NCBI GenBank assembly: GCA_949752745.1
Contig: OX457031.1
Coordinates: 25,682,081-25,746,080, forward strand
Reading direction: 5' to 3'
Length of the DNA stretch: 64,000 bases
Source: Protula sp. h YS-2021
Taxonomy: Eukaryota > Annelida > Polychaeta > Sabellida > Serpulidae
Shown: one piece after another, positions 42,790-54,400 of the stretch
Layout of the letters: every line of letters starts with the position of its first letter
Numbering within the stretch: the stretch's first letter is position 1
The notes under the pieces: generated by a model
Told to the model about the DNA's origin: nothing
The model's database searches: none
The model's input: only the letters and a program-made list of their open reading frames with translations
Program-made: the position numbers and the translations under genes

Positions 42790-43310
42790 AGCTATAAAAG
42801 GTATAAGAAAGCCGTAAAAAAGGTTTTGAAAAAAAATATCAGCTTGGTGGAGAACCTCCTGGTGGAACATTTTGTGGGATGAACTAGCAGCATATTTTTG
42901 TGTTTTCCCCCTGAAATATGAACCTTTTGGCCAGTGTGCCAACAGATTCTGGTCAAATCACAAAAACGACACATAAGCTTGGTGGAGGAGCTCCTGGTGC
43001 ACATTCTTGCTGACTGTCAAAGCAAATGGACCAGATTTATATGAAGAGTAGCATTTTTTGCGATTTTCATAAAATTTTGCCGTTTTGGGTCAATATATAG
43101 GCCAAATCGTAAAAACACAACTGGTGGAAAAACTTTGGGGGAACAGTTCTGTCAAATTTCGAAACAAATGGACCAGAACTGTAGTAGTATTTCGAAAAAT
43201 TGCTTACAACACAGCCGTGTCTACCAACACAAGGACGACGGACAAGCCCATAAGTGATGGGAATAGCCCACTGACTACGCGTTACAGCAAAAGGCTTCAG
43301 TTGGAAAAGA
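42790..43310. repeat. Second block of the ~145-bp GTGGAGG repeat
   Basis: CAGCTTGGTGGAGAACCTCC, AAGCTTGGTGGAGGAGCTCC and CTGGTGGAAAAACTTTGG occur at intervals of about 130 bp, each followed by a 'CTGTCAAA..CAAATGGACCAGA' segment. It ends with CAAGGACGACGGACAAG, the usual tail of this repeat family. Confidence 0.7.
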
Positions 43311-43817
43311 ACTAATGAACCTTGACCCACACCCTTCCGCTCCCCCTACTCCATCCCCTGTCCCGCAAAATAGCTCAGACAGAAAAACACTGAACTTCGC
43401 ATATGATCTCAACATCGGAATTTATTGGTCTTTAACACAAAATAACGATCTCTTGTAAGACATTCAACGTGTAATTTTGTTTGTTGAAAGTTCCACTGAA
43501 CTCTTGTATGACGGATACATTTTTTTTATAAATCCGTAAACGCAATGCTTTTCTACGGTGAACAAGAAAGAATCATTTTTTTTTCTGTTTCAAAATAAAT
43601 TATACCTATTTGAACGCTAAAAATTAAGATGCATTCAAAGTTAAGTTTAATCGAAACAGTTGTGAAAAAAGTCACAAAAATATAGTCGACGAATAGACAG
43701 AGTACGGCCAGGACATAAAGTGTCACCGGCGGTGACAAGTAAACATTCTCCACAGCAATAAGCAGACGGAAAAGGAAAAAAAAAATAATAACATTTTCAT
43801 AAATTTGATTATTTCAG

Positions 43818-43951
43818 ATCAGATCAATTCTCTTCATCACGACATTATAGACAAATCGCATCAAATGGTTGGAATACTTGAAGCTTTCCTAGGTTATTAT
43901 TCACCTGAGATTACAAATTTGATCCACAGTGGTAGTAGTCACAAAACTTAA
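43818..43951 (+). CDS. Possible alternative last exon (16) of the channel
   Basis: Good acceptor GATTATTTCAG, then 44 codons open: DQINSLHHDIIDKSHQMVG... ending SSHKT-stop. Joined to the donor at 40345 (phase 1) it keeps frame and gives a 1199-residue protein. The stop codon TAA lies inside the inverted repeat of the adjacent MITE. Supported only by phase, splice sites and openness. Confidence 0.4.
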
Positions 43952-44121
43952 CTGTGCAGTTAACTGATTCCGTTAACTGCTCCTCTGGCAACCCGAATAA
44001 CCGCAAGTAAATTAACATATTTACCCAATTTCACAAACAAAAATCCACCTAAAATTGTTGTCGTGATGCAGCTGGATCACCCGATTTTCGCTTCGAGGAG
44101 TACAGTTAACTGCACAGTTAA
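43948..44121. mobile_element. Short hairpin element with 19-bp perfect TIRs
   Basis: TTAACTGTGCAGTTAACTG at 43948-43966 is the exact reverse complement of 44103-44121. 174 bp, no coding content. Confidence 0.7.
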
Positions 44122-46405
44122 CGTCTGTGAATACCGGGACAGATGACAACCAGGCTTTTAGATGTCGTGCAAACACACAGAGCTGTTACGTGTTGAGATC
44201 TGATTGGCTGCCGCAGTGTTACTGTTACACATGACGTCATCTTTAACCAATGGGTGTCTCTCGGAACCGCTTTTTTTACCACAAACATTCCGACACGAAT
44301 ACTCTTTCTGACGACATAATGAGCATATACAAAGGTGTTCCAATTTTTTCCTGTAAACTTCCTCAAAATACGCTATATTATTGCATAACCTATACAATTA
44401 CCTAAATAAACATATATATATTGCTACACATACTTTCATAAAATAAACATATTTATTTGTTCACAAGCAGAGGCAAATCAAGCCTAAACAGACAAGCCTA
44501 ACTTTTTGTCTACATAAATATAAAGTCCTAAATGCAGTGAGTATTCGACAACTCGAGCCCCGCCAGAAAAATACTGAATATAAGCTCGCAACATGACGAT
44601 CAATAATAAGTGCAGTGGAGTGGCAAAGACTGAACTACGCATACAGTGTAGTATAATTCGAGTTACCGAAGTTCGAGTTATCGATTATGTCCTGTAAACA
44701 CAAATATACCGCCACTCAATGCAGTGCCCATTTGAGTAAATGATAAAACGACAACTTATTGATGTTTGCAAAGCTTTGCAATAGCAAATAACTATTGGTG
44801 TTAATATATATATACCTATACCATCCCACACAACCTGTGCATTTCACCTCCCTTCTTCAAACTTTGTGACGAAAAGACTGCACCTTCCATTGCGCAAGTC
44901 ATTGCGTCTTGAGCGATATTGCATAACATGTTGACCGCATAAGAACATGACCACTTTTCAACAACAACAAAAAAAATGTTGACTTCATTTCTTTTAATAT
45001 ATTAACAAACAGACACACTGTGCCCTGACCAGTTTTGTGGAAAGGAAAAAAAATTTCTCAAACCAGCGCCACTACCCCTCTCTCTAACCGTAGTAAGCCT
45101 CAAAAACACCAATACAGTGTAAGAACGCTCGGCTGTCTCACAGACAGTGACTCTAAGAGGTAAATTACACGTAAATATTACCTACGATAACACAAAAAAA
45201 CAAAAGCGTCAAGAACAAAATAGGATATTCAGCTGACAGCAGCAATACACTACAGAAATCGCCTAAAGAATTAAAATACAAATTCAACTATTTCTAATAT
45301 GTGAGGTACAAAACAGAACATACGACTATACCACTGGCAAATAAAAGAGTGGGCAACAGCCCCCCCTCCCCCCCCCCCCCCGCGAACGCAAATGAAATGA
45401 ACTAATCGTTTCCATCGTAATGCGAACAGCGATGAGGTGGAGCGAGCCAGCGCAGCCTGGGAAAACCCCTACATCTTAGAATCCAGACGAAAACATTCAG
45501 TTCGGAAAGAAACATTTCATATTTAGAGCAAACTCCAACAATGTTTCTGATTTTTTTCTCAGTCGAATTTTGACAATAAAACAACGTATTTAAAGTCCAG
45601 ACCGTTCAACTGCCTCCTTTACCCCAGGTTTCTTCGGTACATAACATTTTCAAGGTTATTTTAAACGCTTAAGAACAAAATTCGACTTGAAAATACCACC
45701 CTTTCCATGGGTTAACGACTTGCTTGCACAAAACACACATAATTACCAATATTTGAAAATTCACGAAAAGTCGGTTTGTAAGCCAACTTGAATACAAAAC
45801 CACTGTAAATATGAATTTTATTCCTTACCTACAAAAACTCTTTACGCGCATGAGGCTGAAAACGGAGAAAACAGCAAAACAAACATCAAACAGGCAGACA
45901 GGCCTCAAACCGTACCCCACCTCACCCCACAGAGGATATAACGGCAAGAAGTGTAATATAACGAGATTATGCTGCTAGCATTAGCATGACAAGCAGTGTG
46001 GTGTGACTAAGAAGAGGAACCGTCCAATACATGGTGCTGTAAAAATTGATGACCACTTGATGAACACACTCGAAACATTGGGCACACTTCGCCGCGACTG
46101 ACTCTAAATATCGGTTATACATAAATTGCAATCGTCAGGATGTCCCAAACAATAATATGACCAAAAATAGCAGTCAACGCTCTCTTTTCAAATATTTTTT
46201 TCAAGTATAACGTACTGGACTCCAGAAAAAAAACAACAACACAAACACAAAATAACTCCTGAATCCAGTAAACTAAAAAAGTGTTTTTGCATGTTTTGCA
46301 ATGCATGTCTATATATCCATAAACAAGATCATTTCCTTCCATATACCAGTCAGATCATTATCTTTTGATGACAACACCTTAAATGCAGTTAACATATCGA
46401 CTTTT
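44122..46405. other. Between the convergent channel and START genes
   Basis: AT-rich non-coding. AATAAA at about 44404 could serve the channel mRNA if exon 16 is used. A poly-C run lies at 45361-45380. No exon recognised. Confidence 0.4.
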
Positions 46406-46600
46406 TTAAGCCGGAACTTTGACCTCAGTAGCGCCCAGGGCACCGAACTGTTCGACGAGGTTTTCACACACTTCCTCCTTCCTCCGCTGGAGGGCGCGCT
46501 TGCGTTGCGTCACGTCCTCCAGTCTGGTGCGCAGCACTTTGATGTAGTTGACCAGCACGCCGCCCATCGCCTGGTCCACGATACCGTGTGGTAACCAGCC
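46406..46600 (-). CDS. START exon 6: C-terminal helix and tail
   Basis: Acceptor GGCTGCAG. GWLPHGIVDQAMGGVLVNYI is the conserved C-terminal lid helix; then RKRALQRRKEEVCENLVEQF and stop. More GC-rich than its surroundings, as expected for coding sequence. Confidence 0.85.
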   Translation of the reverse strand, partial: GWLPHGIVDQAMGGVLVNYIKVLRTRLEDVTQRKRALQRRKEEVCENLVEQFGALGATEVKVPA

Positions 46601-49600
46601 CTGCAGCCACAAACACACTCAGTTTACTTGACTACGAAGGACTTTTCCCCCCTCGTTCAGCATCGTTGTTATTATTTACATTAATATTATTAACAGATCA
46701 TTCATATTTCTATGATATACCTCACTGCACCTTCCTTTTATCTGTATGACTTTTGTTTGGGGAGGGGGGGGGGGGGAGTGGTAGGGGGGAGAGGTGACAG
46801 TATGCCGAACATTTATCTGGCAAGTAAGAAAATAGACCCTTGTGGCAAACCGGGTATTTACCTTCGATCCCAATGAATAAGCTGATGGGATAGCGCAATA
46901 GGTTACTTATCATCCAATTCAAAATTAATTTCCATCCAGCCTTTCAACCATGCTTTTTTTACTAGTAATCTCAAATTAATACTTTTTATGCTCAAAGTTT
47001 ACACGTCACTATTTCAGAAACATCCGGTCCTTGCGATGACGTCACGCTTTCTTCCTTCCATATTTTCATTCGCATGGATTATCAATTGGGAGACAATTTT
47101 CGAAACGCACAGCACACAGATAAGCAAATTTGTGATTTCTTGCACCTGCACTGGAGGGTTCTATAAACAGTATGTTATAATTACTTGATCCCATGAAGTT
47201 ACCTTCAAATCACTTTTAAGAATGAGTGTGAAGTGTGAACGCGTGTCATCCAGCTCCCTGAATACCCACGCCGCCGGATTATTTTCAGCTCTGCAAAACA
47301 CGAAACAGCCTCATTCCTTTTCACACATTTATTATTATTAATATTAAAAATATTCTCACGCAAATTGTTATTTCAGGGGTTGTGTTTTTATTTGATTTAT
47401 TTAATTACTGAAAGAACGCAAAGTAAGAAAAACGTCGCAATAAAAATGTTATTTCTTTACCGGTACAACTAATGGTTCTTCTGCAACAACTAACTACAAA
47501 AAGCCACATTTGTATCATTCCTCTTCTTTTTTTTACCATTTATTTAGGAACAGAAATCACCACGACGCCCCCCCCCTCTTCCTCTCCCCCCCCCATCCCC
47601 TCGGTCCATGTCTTATTACCTGATATATTTTTTGGTGGGAGGGGGGGGGGGGCATGTCTGGGTGCAGGACACTTTGGCCCAATGACAAACGCCTCCTCCC
47701 CTCGGTCCATGTCTTATTACCTGATATATTTTTTGGTGGGGGGCATGTCTGGGTGGAGGACACTTTGACCCAATGACAAACAGACGCCATCTTTTGATTT
47801 CCAGTGTCGTAGGTTTACATAATCTCTGCAAAGTCAATCAATCAATCATTGTTTCTAGTACTGTAGGTCAAATATTATTGACTTCTCTATGATTACTCTT
47901 ACTCTTATCATTCTGATTGCTTTTACTAATATTTCTCTGACTTCAATTCCATGTTTTAGCGCCTACTGGATTCTTTGGCAGTTCTGTTTAACAGATGTCT
48001 TGGAACAATCTCAATAAGCCTCCGTGCTAGTATCCACACACCTATAAAAAAGGTACTGTGCAGAAGTGTAGCTCTATCGGCGAAATAAAACTAGTTTTGT
48101 TCTTTTCTTCTTCTTCGTTTTTAATTTGTTTGAAGAAAGTTTCTTTCGTGTCTTTTTACCTCTCCCAATTAAGTATGTCAAACAGCTAATATTCTTCAGT
48201 TCTTTTTTTTTCCAGAAAAGTAAAGAATATTAAACACGTAACAACGCATGCGTCACATTTTTATCAATTTTGGTGGACGGGTTGAGTTGTTTTCAGTCAC
48301 TTTTCATCATGAATTCCAAAAAGACTCAAGACGAAGCCAGTCATAACATCATTTTGACAAAACTACATTTCGCAAAAGTTACCGGTATTCCCGAAAACAG
48401 GGTGTCATTGTTTTCAAGATAGCTTTCAGACAGAAGCATTAAACTGTAGAAAAAATTGCAAATTTCAAATACCTCTGGTTAATTACTCTCTAGAGAAAGT
48501 CACATTTGCACGTGTGAAAGAAAGCATTTTAATATGAACTAATTACAAAACGACAGTGATTCCGCATACTTTGGGTATGAATTTCTCAACTCGAGTTTAC
48601 CACTTGGTCTGTAAATTAGCTTAGCAATGGGAGGGGGGGGGGGGGGGGGGGGGGAAGGTCCAGACGACGGTGGAGAAATTCACCCCTTTACGCCGATGCG
48701 GACGCTTGCGGTATTCGAGCACTGACCTGCTGGTAACCAAACCTCCTGCGCCCGCGCAGGAAACGTTGTATGCTATGTCTGTGTTTTCATTTATCTTCTG
48801 TAACGTCTGAAAAAAAAAACAAACAAAAAAAAAAAAATTCTATTGCCCTTTTTAAAATTATCTCTCCATCTTCTAATTATTAATCTTGATTGATTTAGTC
48901 TTGAGTTTCAAAGAGGGTGTTGTGTATAAGATCCGTGGCCGAAGCCTGCAAGTACTCACGGGCCGAAGCATGCAAGTACTCCGGAACCGAAACCAGCAAG
49001 TACTCACTGACCGAAGCCTGCAAGTACTCGCGGGCCGAAGCATGCAAGTACTCCGGGACCGAAACCAGCAAGTACTCCGGAACCGAAGCCTGCAAGTACT
49101 CGGGGGTCGAAGCATGCAAGTACTCACGGGCCGAAGCATGCAAGTACTCCGGAACCGAAACCAGCAAGTACTCACTGACCGAAGCCTGCAAGTACTCGCG
49201 GGCCGAAGCCTGCAAGTACTCACGGGCCGAAGCATGCAAGTACTCCGGAACCGAAACCAGCAAGTACTCACTGACCGAAGCCTGCAAGTACTCGCGGGTC
49301 GAAGCACGCAAGTACTCCGGGACCGAAACCAGCAAGTACTCACTGACCGAAGCCTGCAAGTACTCGCGGGTCGAAGCATGCAAGTACTCCGGGACCGAAA
49401 CCAGCAAGTACTCACTGACCGATGCCTGCAAGTACTCGCGGGTCGAAGCATGCAAGTACTCCGGGACCGAAACCAGCAAGTACTCACTGACCGATGCCTG
49501 CAAGTACTCGCGGGTCGAAGCATGCAAGTACTCCGGGACCGAAACCAGCAAGTACTCACTGACCGAAGCCTGCAAGTACTCGCGGGTCGAAGCATGCAAG

Positions 49601-51477
49601 TACTCCGGGACCGAAACCAGCAAGTACTCACTGACCGAAGCCTGCAAGTACTCGCGGGTCGAAGCATGCAAGTACTCCGGGACCGAAACCAGCAAGTACT
49701 CACTGACCGATGCCTGCAAGTACTCGCGGGTCGAAGCATGCAAGTACTCCGGGACCGAAACCAGCAAGTACTCACTGACCGAAGCCTGCAAGTACTCGCG
49801 GGTCGAAGCATGCAAGTACTCCGGGACCGAAACCAGCAAGTACTCACTGACCGAAGCCTGCAAGTACTCACGGGCCGAAGCATGCAAGTACTCCGGGACC
49901 GAAACCAGCAAGTACTCACTGACCGAAGCCTGCAAGTACTCATTGGCCGAAACCCGCTAGTACTCAAGTGGTCGAGAGAAGGGGGGCATCCAGGCTTGAG
50001 GTGGATACTTACACTGCAGTGTAGCACAGTCGGATTCCACGTGGGCGACTCGTTATCACCATGCACCAGCTGGTCAAATACTTCCTGCCACGGTGCATCA
50101 ACAATGCCCTGGAAGAGTACAAGATTGCGCCTGTACTTATTGTCAGTAGTACTCACATGGACATTTATGTACCGAAGACAACATCCGTCTCCTTACATAA
50201 CAAATGACTTGAATTCAAGATTTCTATTGAAAAATACTCAAAGCACAGGATTCCTACCATGAATTAAATTGCTCTCTTTGTTTTTCAGAGGACGATAGTG
50301 TGGACTTCTTTGATCCCATGAAGTAATAACAGGAGCCTCTAGGGAGAATGCGTTTGGAAAGACGGGCATGGCCAACTCGAAATTATTGACAAATGATGCC
50401 TGAGATGAGAGGGATGGGGGGGGGGGGGGCGGGGTGGACGTGGGATGGAGGTGAAAGAGGGGGAGGGGATCAAAACACTACCTCTAGTTTGAAGACCTTG
50501 CCGCCGTCGACGTGCTTGGTCGACACACAGCCTGTTATCTCGTCCCGACCCGACATCAGCTTCCAGCCTGTGTGGTTCTTATAGATATCCCATGCTTTTT
50601 CCCAGCCCTCGCGCGCTATCCTCATATACTCCTTTTCCTAGAAACACCATTGATTTCAAGTTTTCTCTCCGCCTTTGACAAGTTCAAACATTTCATTATA
50701 AGCCACAGCACAGAAAGAGCTTAATTTTAGCAGGGAATATTTCTCATGAGATTTTCTTTTCATGCCCGTATTAAATACAAGGCAGAGATCAAACTCATTA
50801 GATGAGAACAAACAAAAAAAGAGGCATTGCGTAACCACAATATGTGGCTGTCTGTAATTTCACCTTCCCATGATGAGAAATGTGCGAACTAGAAATTAAG
50901 TTTTGCACGAAATAGGTGAAATCTAATTTCGTATTCCATATAATTGGTCTTTGTGACAAAATGAATATTCACAAATGTTGACAGATAACATTTCTGCGTG
51001 CCACTTTCTACCGCCTCCCCGTGGGAAGGTGGGGTGCTATTTTATATGGAAAATTAAATTTCAAAGCATATAATAATGATAGCAGGTTAATAAATAAATG
51101 ACTAGGTATAAAATCGACTAAATTCTTTCAGTCTTTACAGCTATTTTGTCACATAATCAATAAATGTTATTCCCGAAAGCTTCGAAACAAATTTTTTTCT
51201 CACAATACAAAAATGAAATTTTCGACTTAATAAGTTAGGAAAATGCTAGAATGTCTCTAGAAATAGCCCAATATTAAAGTCTTCAATCGCGCACTCCAGT
51301 TTTTGACTCCAGTTTTTCACTAACAACCCAATGAGTCTCTGCAAATGAGACTGACAAATCTGTTTTTTTTTTTTTTTTTTATATATAAATTGCACTCACT
51401 CTTTCATCTGGATGAAGTTCACAAAAGCTGTCGTGATCCGCGTGAGAAGATTTGCGGTGTCTCCACCCCCTCAGCAT
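46406..51477 (-). CDS. StAR-like START-domain lipid transfer protein, six visible exons
   Basis: Predicted carrier of cholesterol or a similar lipid, related to STARD1/STARD3. Exons: 51477-51400, 50637-50482, 50108-50013, 48806-48727, 47290-47203, 46600-46406. Phases agree (0,0,0,2,0), total 693 nt, 230 residues. Family marks in order: GKVFKLE, WNPTVLHC, LQKINENTDIAYNVSCAGAGGLVTSR, AENNPAAWVF, LKSDLKGWLPHGIVDQAM, NYIKVLRTRLE. The central stretch (DFVxxR ... VRxE, about 40 residues) expected between exons 4 and 5 is not found; the visible exons nevertheless join in frame. The N-terminus is only 26 residues, basic (MLRGWRHRK), without a MENTAL membrane domain; it could be a short mitochondrial signal. 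The C-terminus carries an unusual basic, coiled-coil-like extension of about 40 residues. Confidence 0.8.
47203..47290 (-). CDS. START exon 5
   Basis: Acceptor TTTTGCAG, donor AAG|GTAACT. AENNPAAWVFRELDD and HFTLILKSDLK match the strands before the C-terminal helix of STARD1/3. Confidence 0.82.
47578..47775. repeat. Tandem duplication of ~105-120 bp
   Basis: CCTCGGTCCATGTCTTATTA through GGACACTTTGACCCAATGAC occurs twice in a row (47599 and 47700), differing by a poly-G insertion. START gene intron. Confidence 0.85.
48631..48654. repeat. Long poly-G run
   Basis: About 22 consecutive G in the intron where the missing START exon should lie; assembly here may be unreliable. Confidence 0.8.
48727..48806 (-). 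CDS. START exon 4
   Basis: Long poly-pyrimidine acceptor ending TTTTCAG, donor AGCAG|GTCAGT, phase 2. TLQKINENTDIAYNVSCAGA and GGLVTSR match the central START strand ending in the 'SR(D/F)' region. Confidence 0.85.
48935..49965. repeat. 24-bp minisatellite in 72-bp higher-order units
   Basis: About 42 copies of a 24-bp unit TACTCxxxGxCCGAAxCxTGCAAG. Three types alternate (ACTGACC-, CGGGTC- and CCGGGACC-containing) in a 72-bp superunit repeated about 13-14 times. All plus frames and two minus frames are open because the unit length is a multiple of three. It lies in the START intron between exons 3 and 4. Confidence 0.92.
50013..50108 (-). CDS. START exon 3
   Basis: 96 nt, phase 0-0, acceptor CTCTTCCAG, donor CAGT|GTAAGT. 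GIVDAPWQEVFDQLV and WNPTVLHCS match the 'P...V...L.....W.P.V' block. If the donor is skipped the frame runs on through the minisatellite. Confidence 0.85.
50482..50637 (-). CDS. START exon 2: N-terminal part of the domain
   Basis: 156 nt, phase 0-0, acceptor TTTCTAG, donor GAG|GTAGTG. GWEKAWDIYKNHTGWKLMSG and DGGKVFKLE align with the first helix and strand of STARD1/3. Confidence 0.85.
50638..51399. other. START gene intron 1
   Basis: AT-rich; poly-T run at 51362-51380. No exon seen. Confidence 0.45.
51400..51477 (-). CDS. START exon 1 with start codon
   Basis: 78 nt, 26 codons, donor AGA|GTGAGT. MLRGWRHRKSSHADH... The frame has a stop (TAA) 30 bases upstream and no other ATG between, which fixes the start. 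Confidence 0.72.
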
Positions 51478-54400
51478 GACAACAGCGGGATAATAGCCTT
51501 CAACTGACGCTTACTCCAGGTGTCTTCCTAAATGTGTGCTCTGTAAATCAAATACAAACCACTTTGCCTTGTATTTATTTTTATGAATTTATTTTTATGT
51601 CCCGTTTTTACTTACAATGGGTTTAACAGGTAACTGACCCCTGTATATTGTCGCTTGCCAAAATGAATCCTTTTCAGTGCAGGCACAATACAAAACACTT
51701 CCAAAAGCTTAAATATTAAGATTATTCTGACCAAACTGAATTTTGGTCTGGCGACTCCAATTCAGTGTTTATCAACATTTTCTGCGAAATCAAATTTGCC
51801 ATAGTTTTAAGATTCAAATTTGACGTCAACACAACACGTGAACAATACTTTCACAATGCGTGCAATGGTGTGAGCCATGCAACAATTTCATTGGTCTGTG
51901 GGTAGTGGTAAGACTAAAGTGGCCTTGGCCTACACTATATAGGGGTGGGGAAGGAAGAGGGGGGTGCGGATTTATAAATAACCCCAATCAGAAGGGCATA
52001 AATTTGCATGGCCATTTGAAGGAAAACGGGGTCGATTTCGAATTTTGAACCGGCTACCGCACACCCCGCAAACATCGAAAAAATATTCTTTGAGGTTTGT
52101 ATAGAGCAGGATGGGAGCGCGGGGATCGTCGGAGAGACGACTTACAAGACAACAGGCCTGCGCTGACCATGAAGAGATTCAGAAACGTCTCAAGTGAAAT
52201 AACATCAGGTATTTCATTTTACTATTGATTTAAAATCTTTATCGCGCTATGATTTACATATTTCTCCATACGTCCCCAAACAATGTTGAAAATTCATGCT
52301 GATTAGTGTTCCCAAACAATCCAGAATGAAGCCCAATTTTTTGCTGGCGTAAGGGATCGCCAAATTTGCGGCGCCACGCGGGTAGGTACTCTGAAATTAG
52401 TGAGCCAACACCTCGCCCCCACCCCTTCCACCCCGACGCATTTTACAGCAGACAGTTATGTTTGCTGCCCATTCTCTCTTACTAGAGTAGTCAGGTAACG
52501 GAACATACTCGAAAAGCTGGTAACAAAAAAAAAATGTAGTTAAAAATAAAACAATAGAAAATAAGCCAATAATTATTTTCCTTTACACACATGACATCGC
52601 GAGTTGTTATGGCACAAAATGAACTAGTCCAACATCATCAACGCAAGGAACTAATTAAGTGTATTTCTGTATTTGCTAGTTTTGTAATACTAGCTGTTTA
52701 CTAGCTCAGAACTGCTATTATTATTTGCTTCCCTTTACAATAATTTGTATGTGAATTTCACTGATTATGGTGAAGGCTTTTCGCTTGTGAATAATTCATA
52801 GGTTGTTGCTTTTTCTTAATGGTAACTGCTGTGTCAAGAAATCTTTCATGAGGGAAATAAAAAATTTATAGCTCATTCTAAATTTTGCTTTAATAAAGAA
52901 TCATATACCACTGAGTAATCAATAAGTTCACAGATAAACATGTCTACACTGTATAATACTTTATGACACGAATATAAGTGACGCAAGACCTAGAACAGTT
53001 CTCTGAGCGCAGCTGTTGATCATCGGAAATTTTACTTCCTTTCTCACCTGTACACAAACACGTTACATGCCGGGGAAGCTTTCTTCACAGCTTTTCTGTC
53101 CGACTTTTATACCAATAGTTTCAACAATTTTACAAGTTTGAGCACGTTTGAGAGAACCCCTCTGAATGAACGGACTCACTGACACCGAGGGAGATACTGA
53201 GGCTTGCACTTCAGGTGTGAAGGTTTTTTCTTGCGGCTAAGAGCTAAACAGTTAATGGAGGGAAGGACATCAGTACATGAAGTCATCATATCCACACAAC
53301 AAAATAGTTATTAGATAACGTGATATTACAATATAATCCTTGCAAAAGTCCAATGAAACAGAACTGATGCGTTTGCCATGGTCTTTCGATCAACCAACCG
53401 CGCATATTAAACGTTTAAAGAGAGGTTTTTCGTTCTGCAAAAATTTTAAATCTATCAAAATTTGTATGTAAAAGGTAATTTTCTCTCCTTTCTCTTCGTG
53501 TAATATTTCCTGACGCGTGGTTTTTATTTAAGATTATAGATGCAACATCAAAATGTCAGTTACTGCAACGGATGAAAACCCCATACAATTGAGCATCATT
53601 GAACCGGATGTCCCGTTTTAAGCAGTGGGGCACGCGTGACCAGCAAGATTCATGCTTCACATTTTCAGATTACTACCGGACAAAAGATGGAGAAACCGAA
53701 GGCATCACTATCTAAAAGCTATGCCAGAGGATGGGTAGTGTGGATCCACATGTGCAGGTCTGTGCGGATAGGCTGAGGAAATGAGAAACCTGTTCCCATA
53801 AAACGTCTTGTGGGCGGAAAGTCGCACATCCATAAGGATTATGGGAAGAAAAGCGTCGGGTTGGGCTGCGGAAATTGATATGGACTAGACGACTATTAAG
53901 ACGTAAAAATGTTTGGCCACCTGCAAATAAATTACCCAGACATATCGAATAGGGAGAAACATTCGGAAGGGTCCTTGATATCCTAATGATATTTTTTTCA
54001 GTGAAAACTTCCCGCAGAACGGTTGAGAAACAAAAGTATTTCGATAGAAACAGATCAATTCTGAAGAAAATGGAACTATTCATTTTTAACCCGTTTTTTT
54101 AGCCGCAATTGAACCTGAACTGTTAACGGTTAAGTAATTTGTACGAACTCTTCATGCTTTCCTCCTTTCCGGCGTTACTTATGAAAGCTCTTTTTTTCTG
54201 ACAGACAAAGCTTCTGTATCATTCAGTTGGCTAAAGTTTCTATCTTTAATTAAAAACTGACTCACAAAACTGACATCGACAGACATTGATTGTGTTGTTA
54301 AAAAAAAAAAACCGACAAAATTACGGACTAGACAAAATGAACCGTCTTTCCGATTTCACACTAAAAAAATGGTTTTCACCAACTATTTACATGTTCAATT

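Noticed and set aside
48935..49965. CRISPR array
   Set aside because: Repeats are contiguous with no unique spacers, and the genome is animal.
48886..50262. Plus-strand proteins of 347-458 codons over the minisatellite
   Set aside because: Open only because a 24-bp unit without stops is repeated. No start, splice or homology support.
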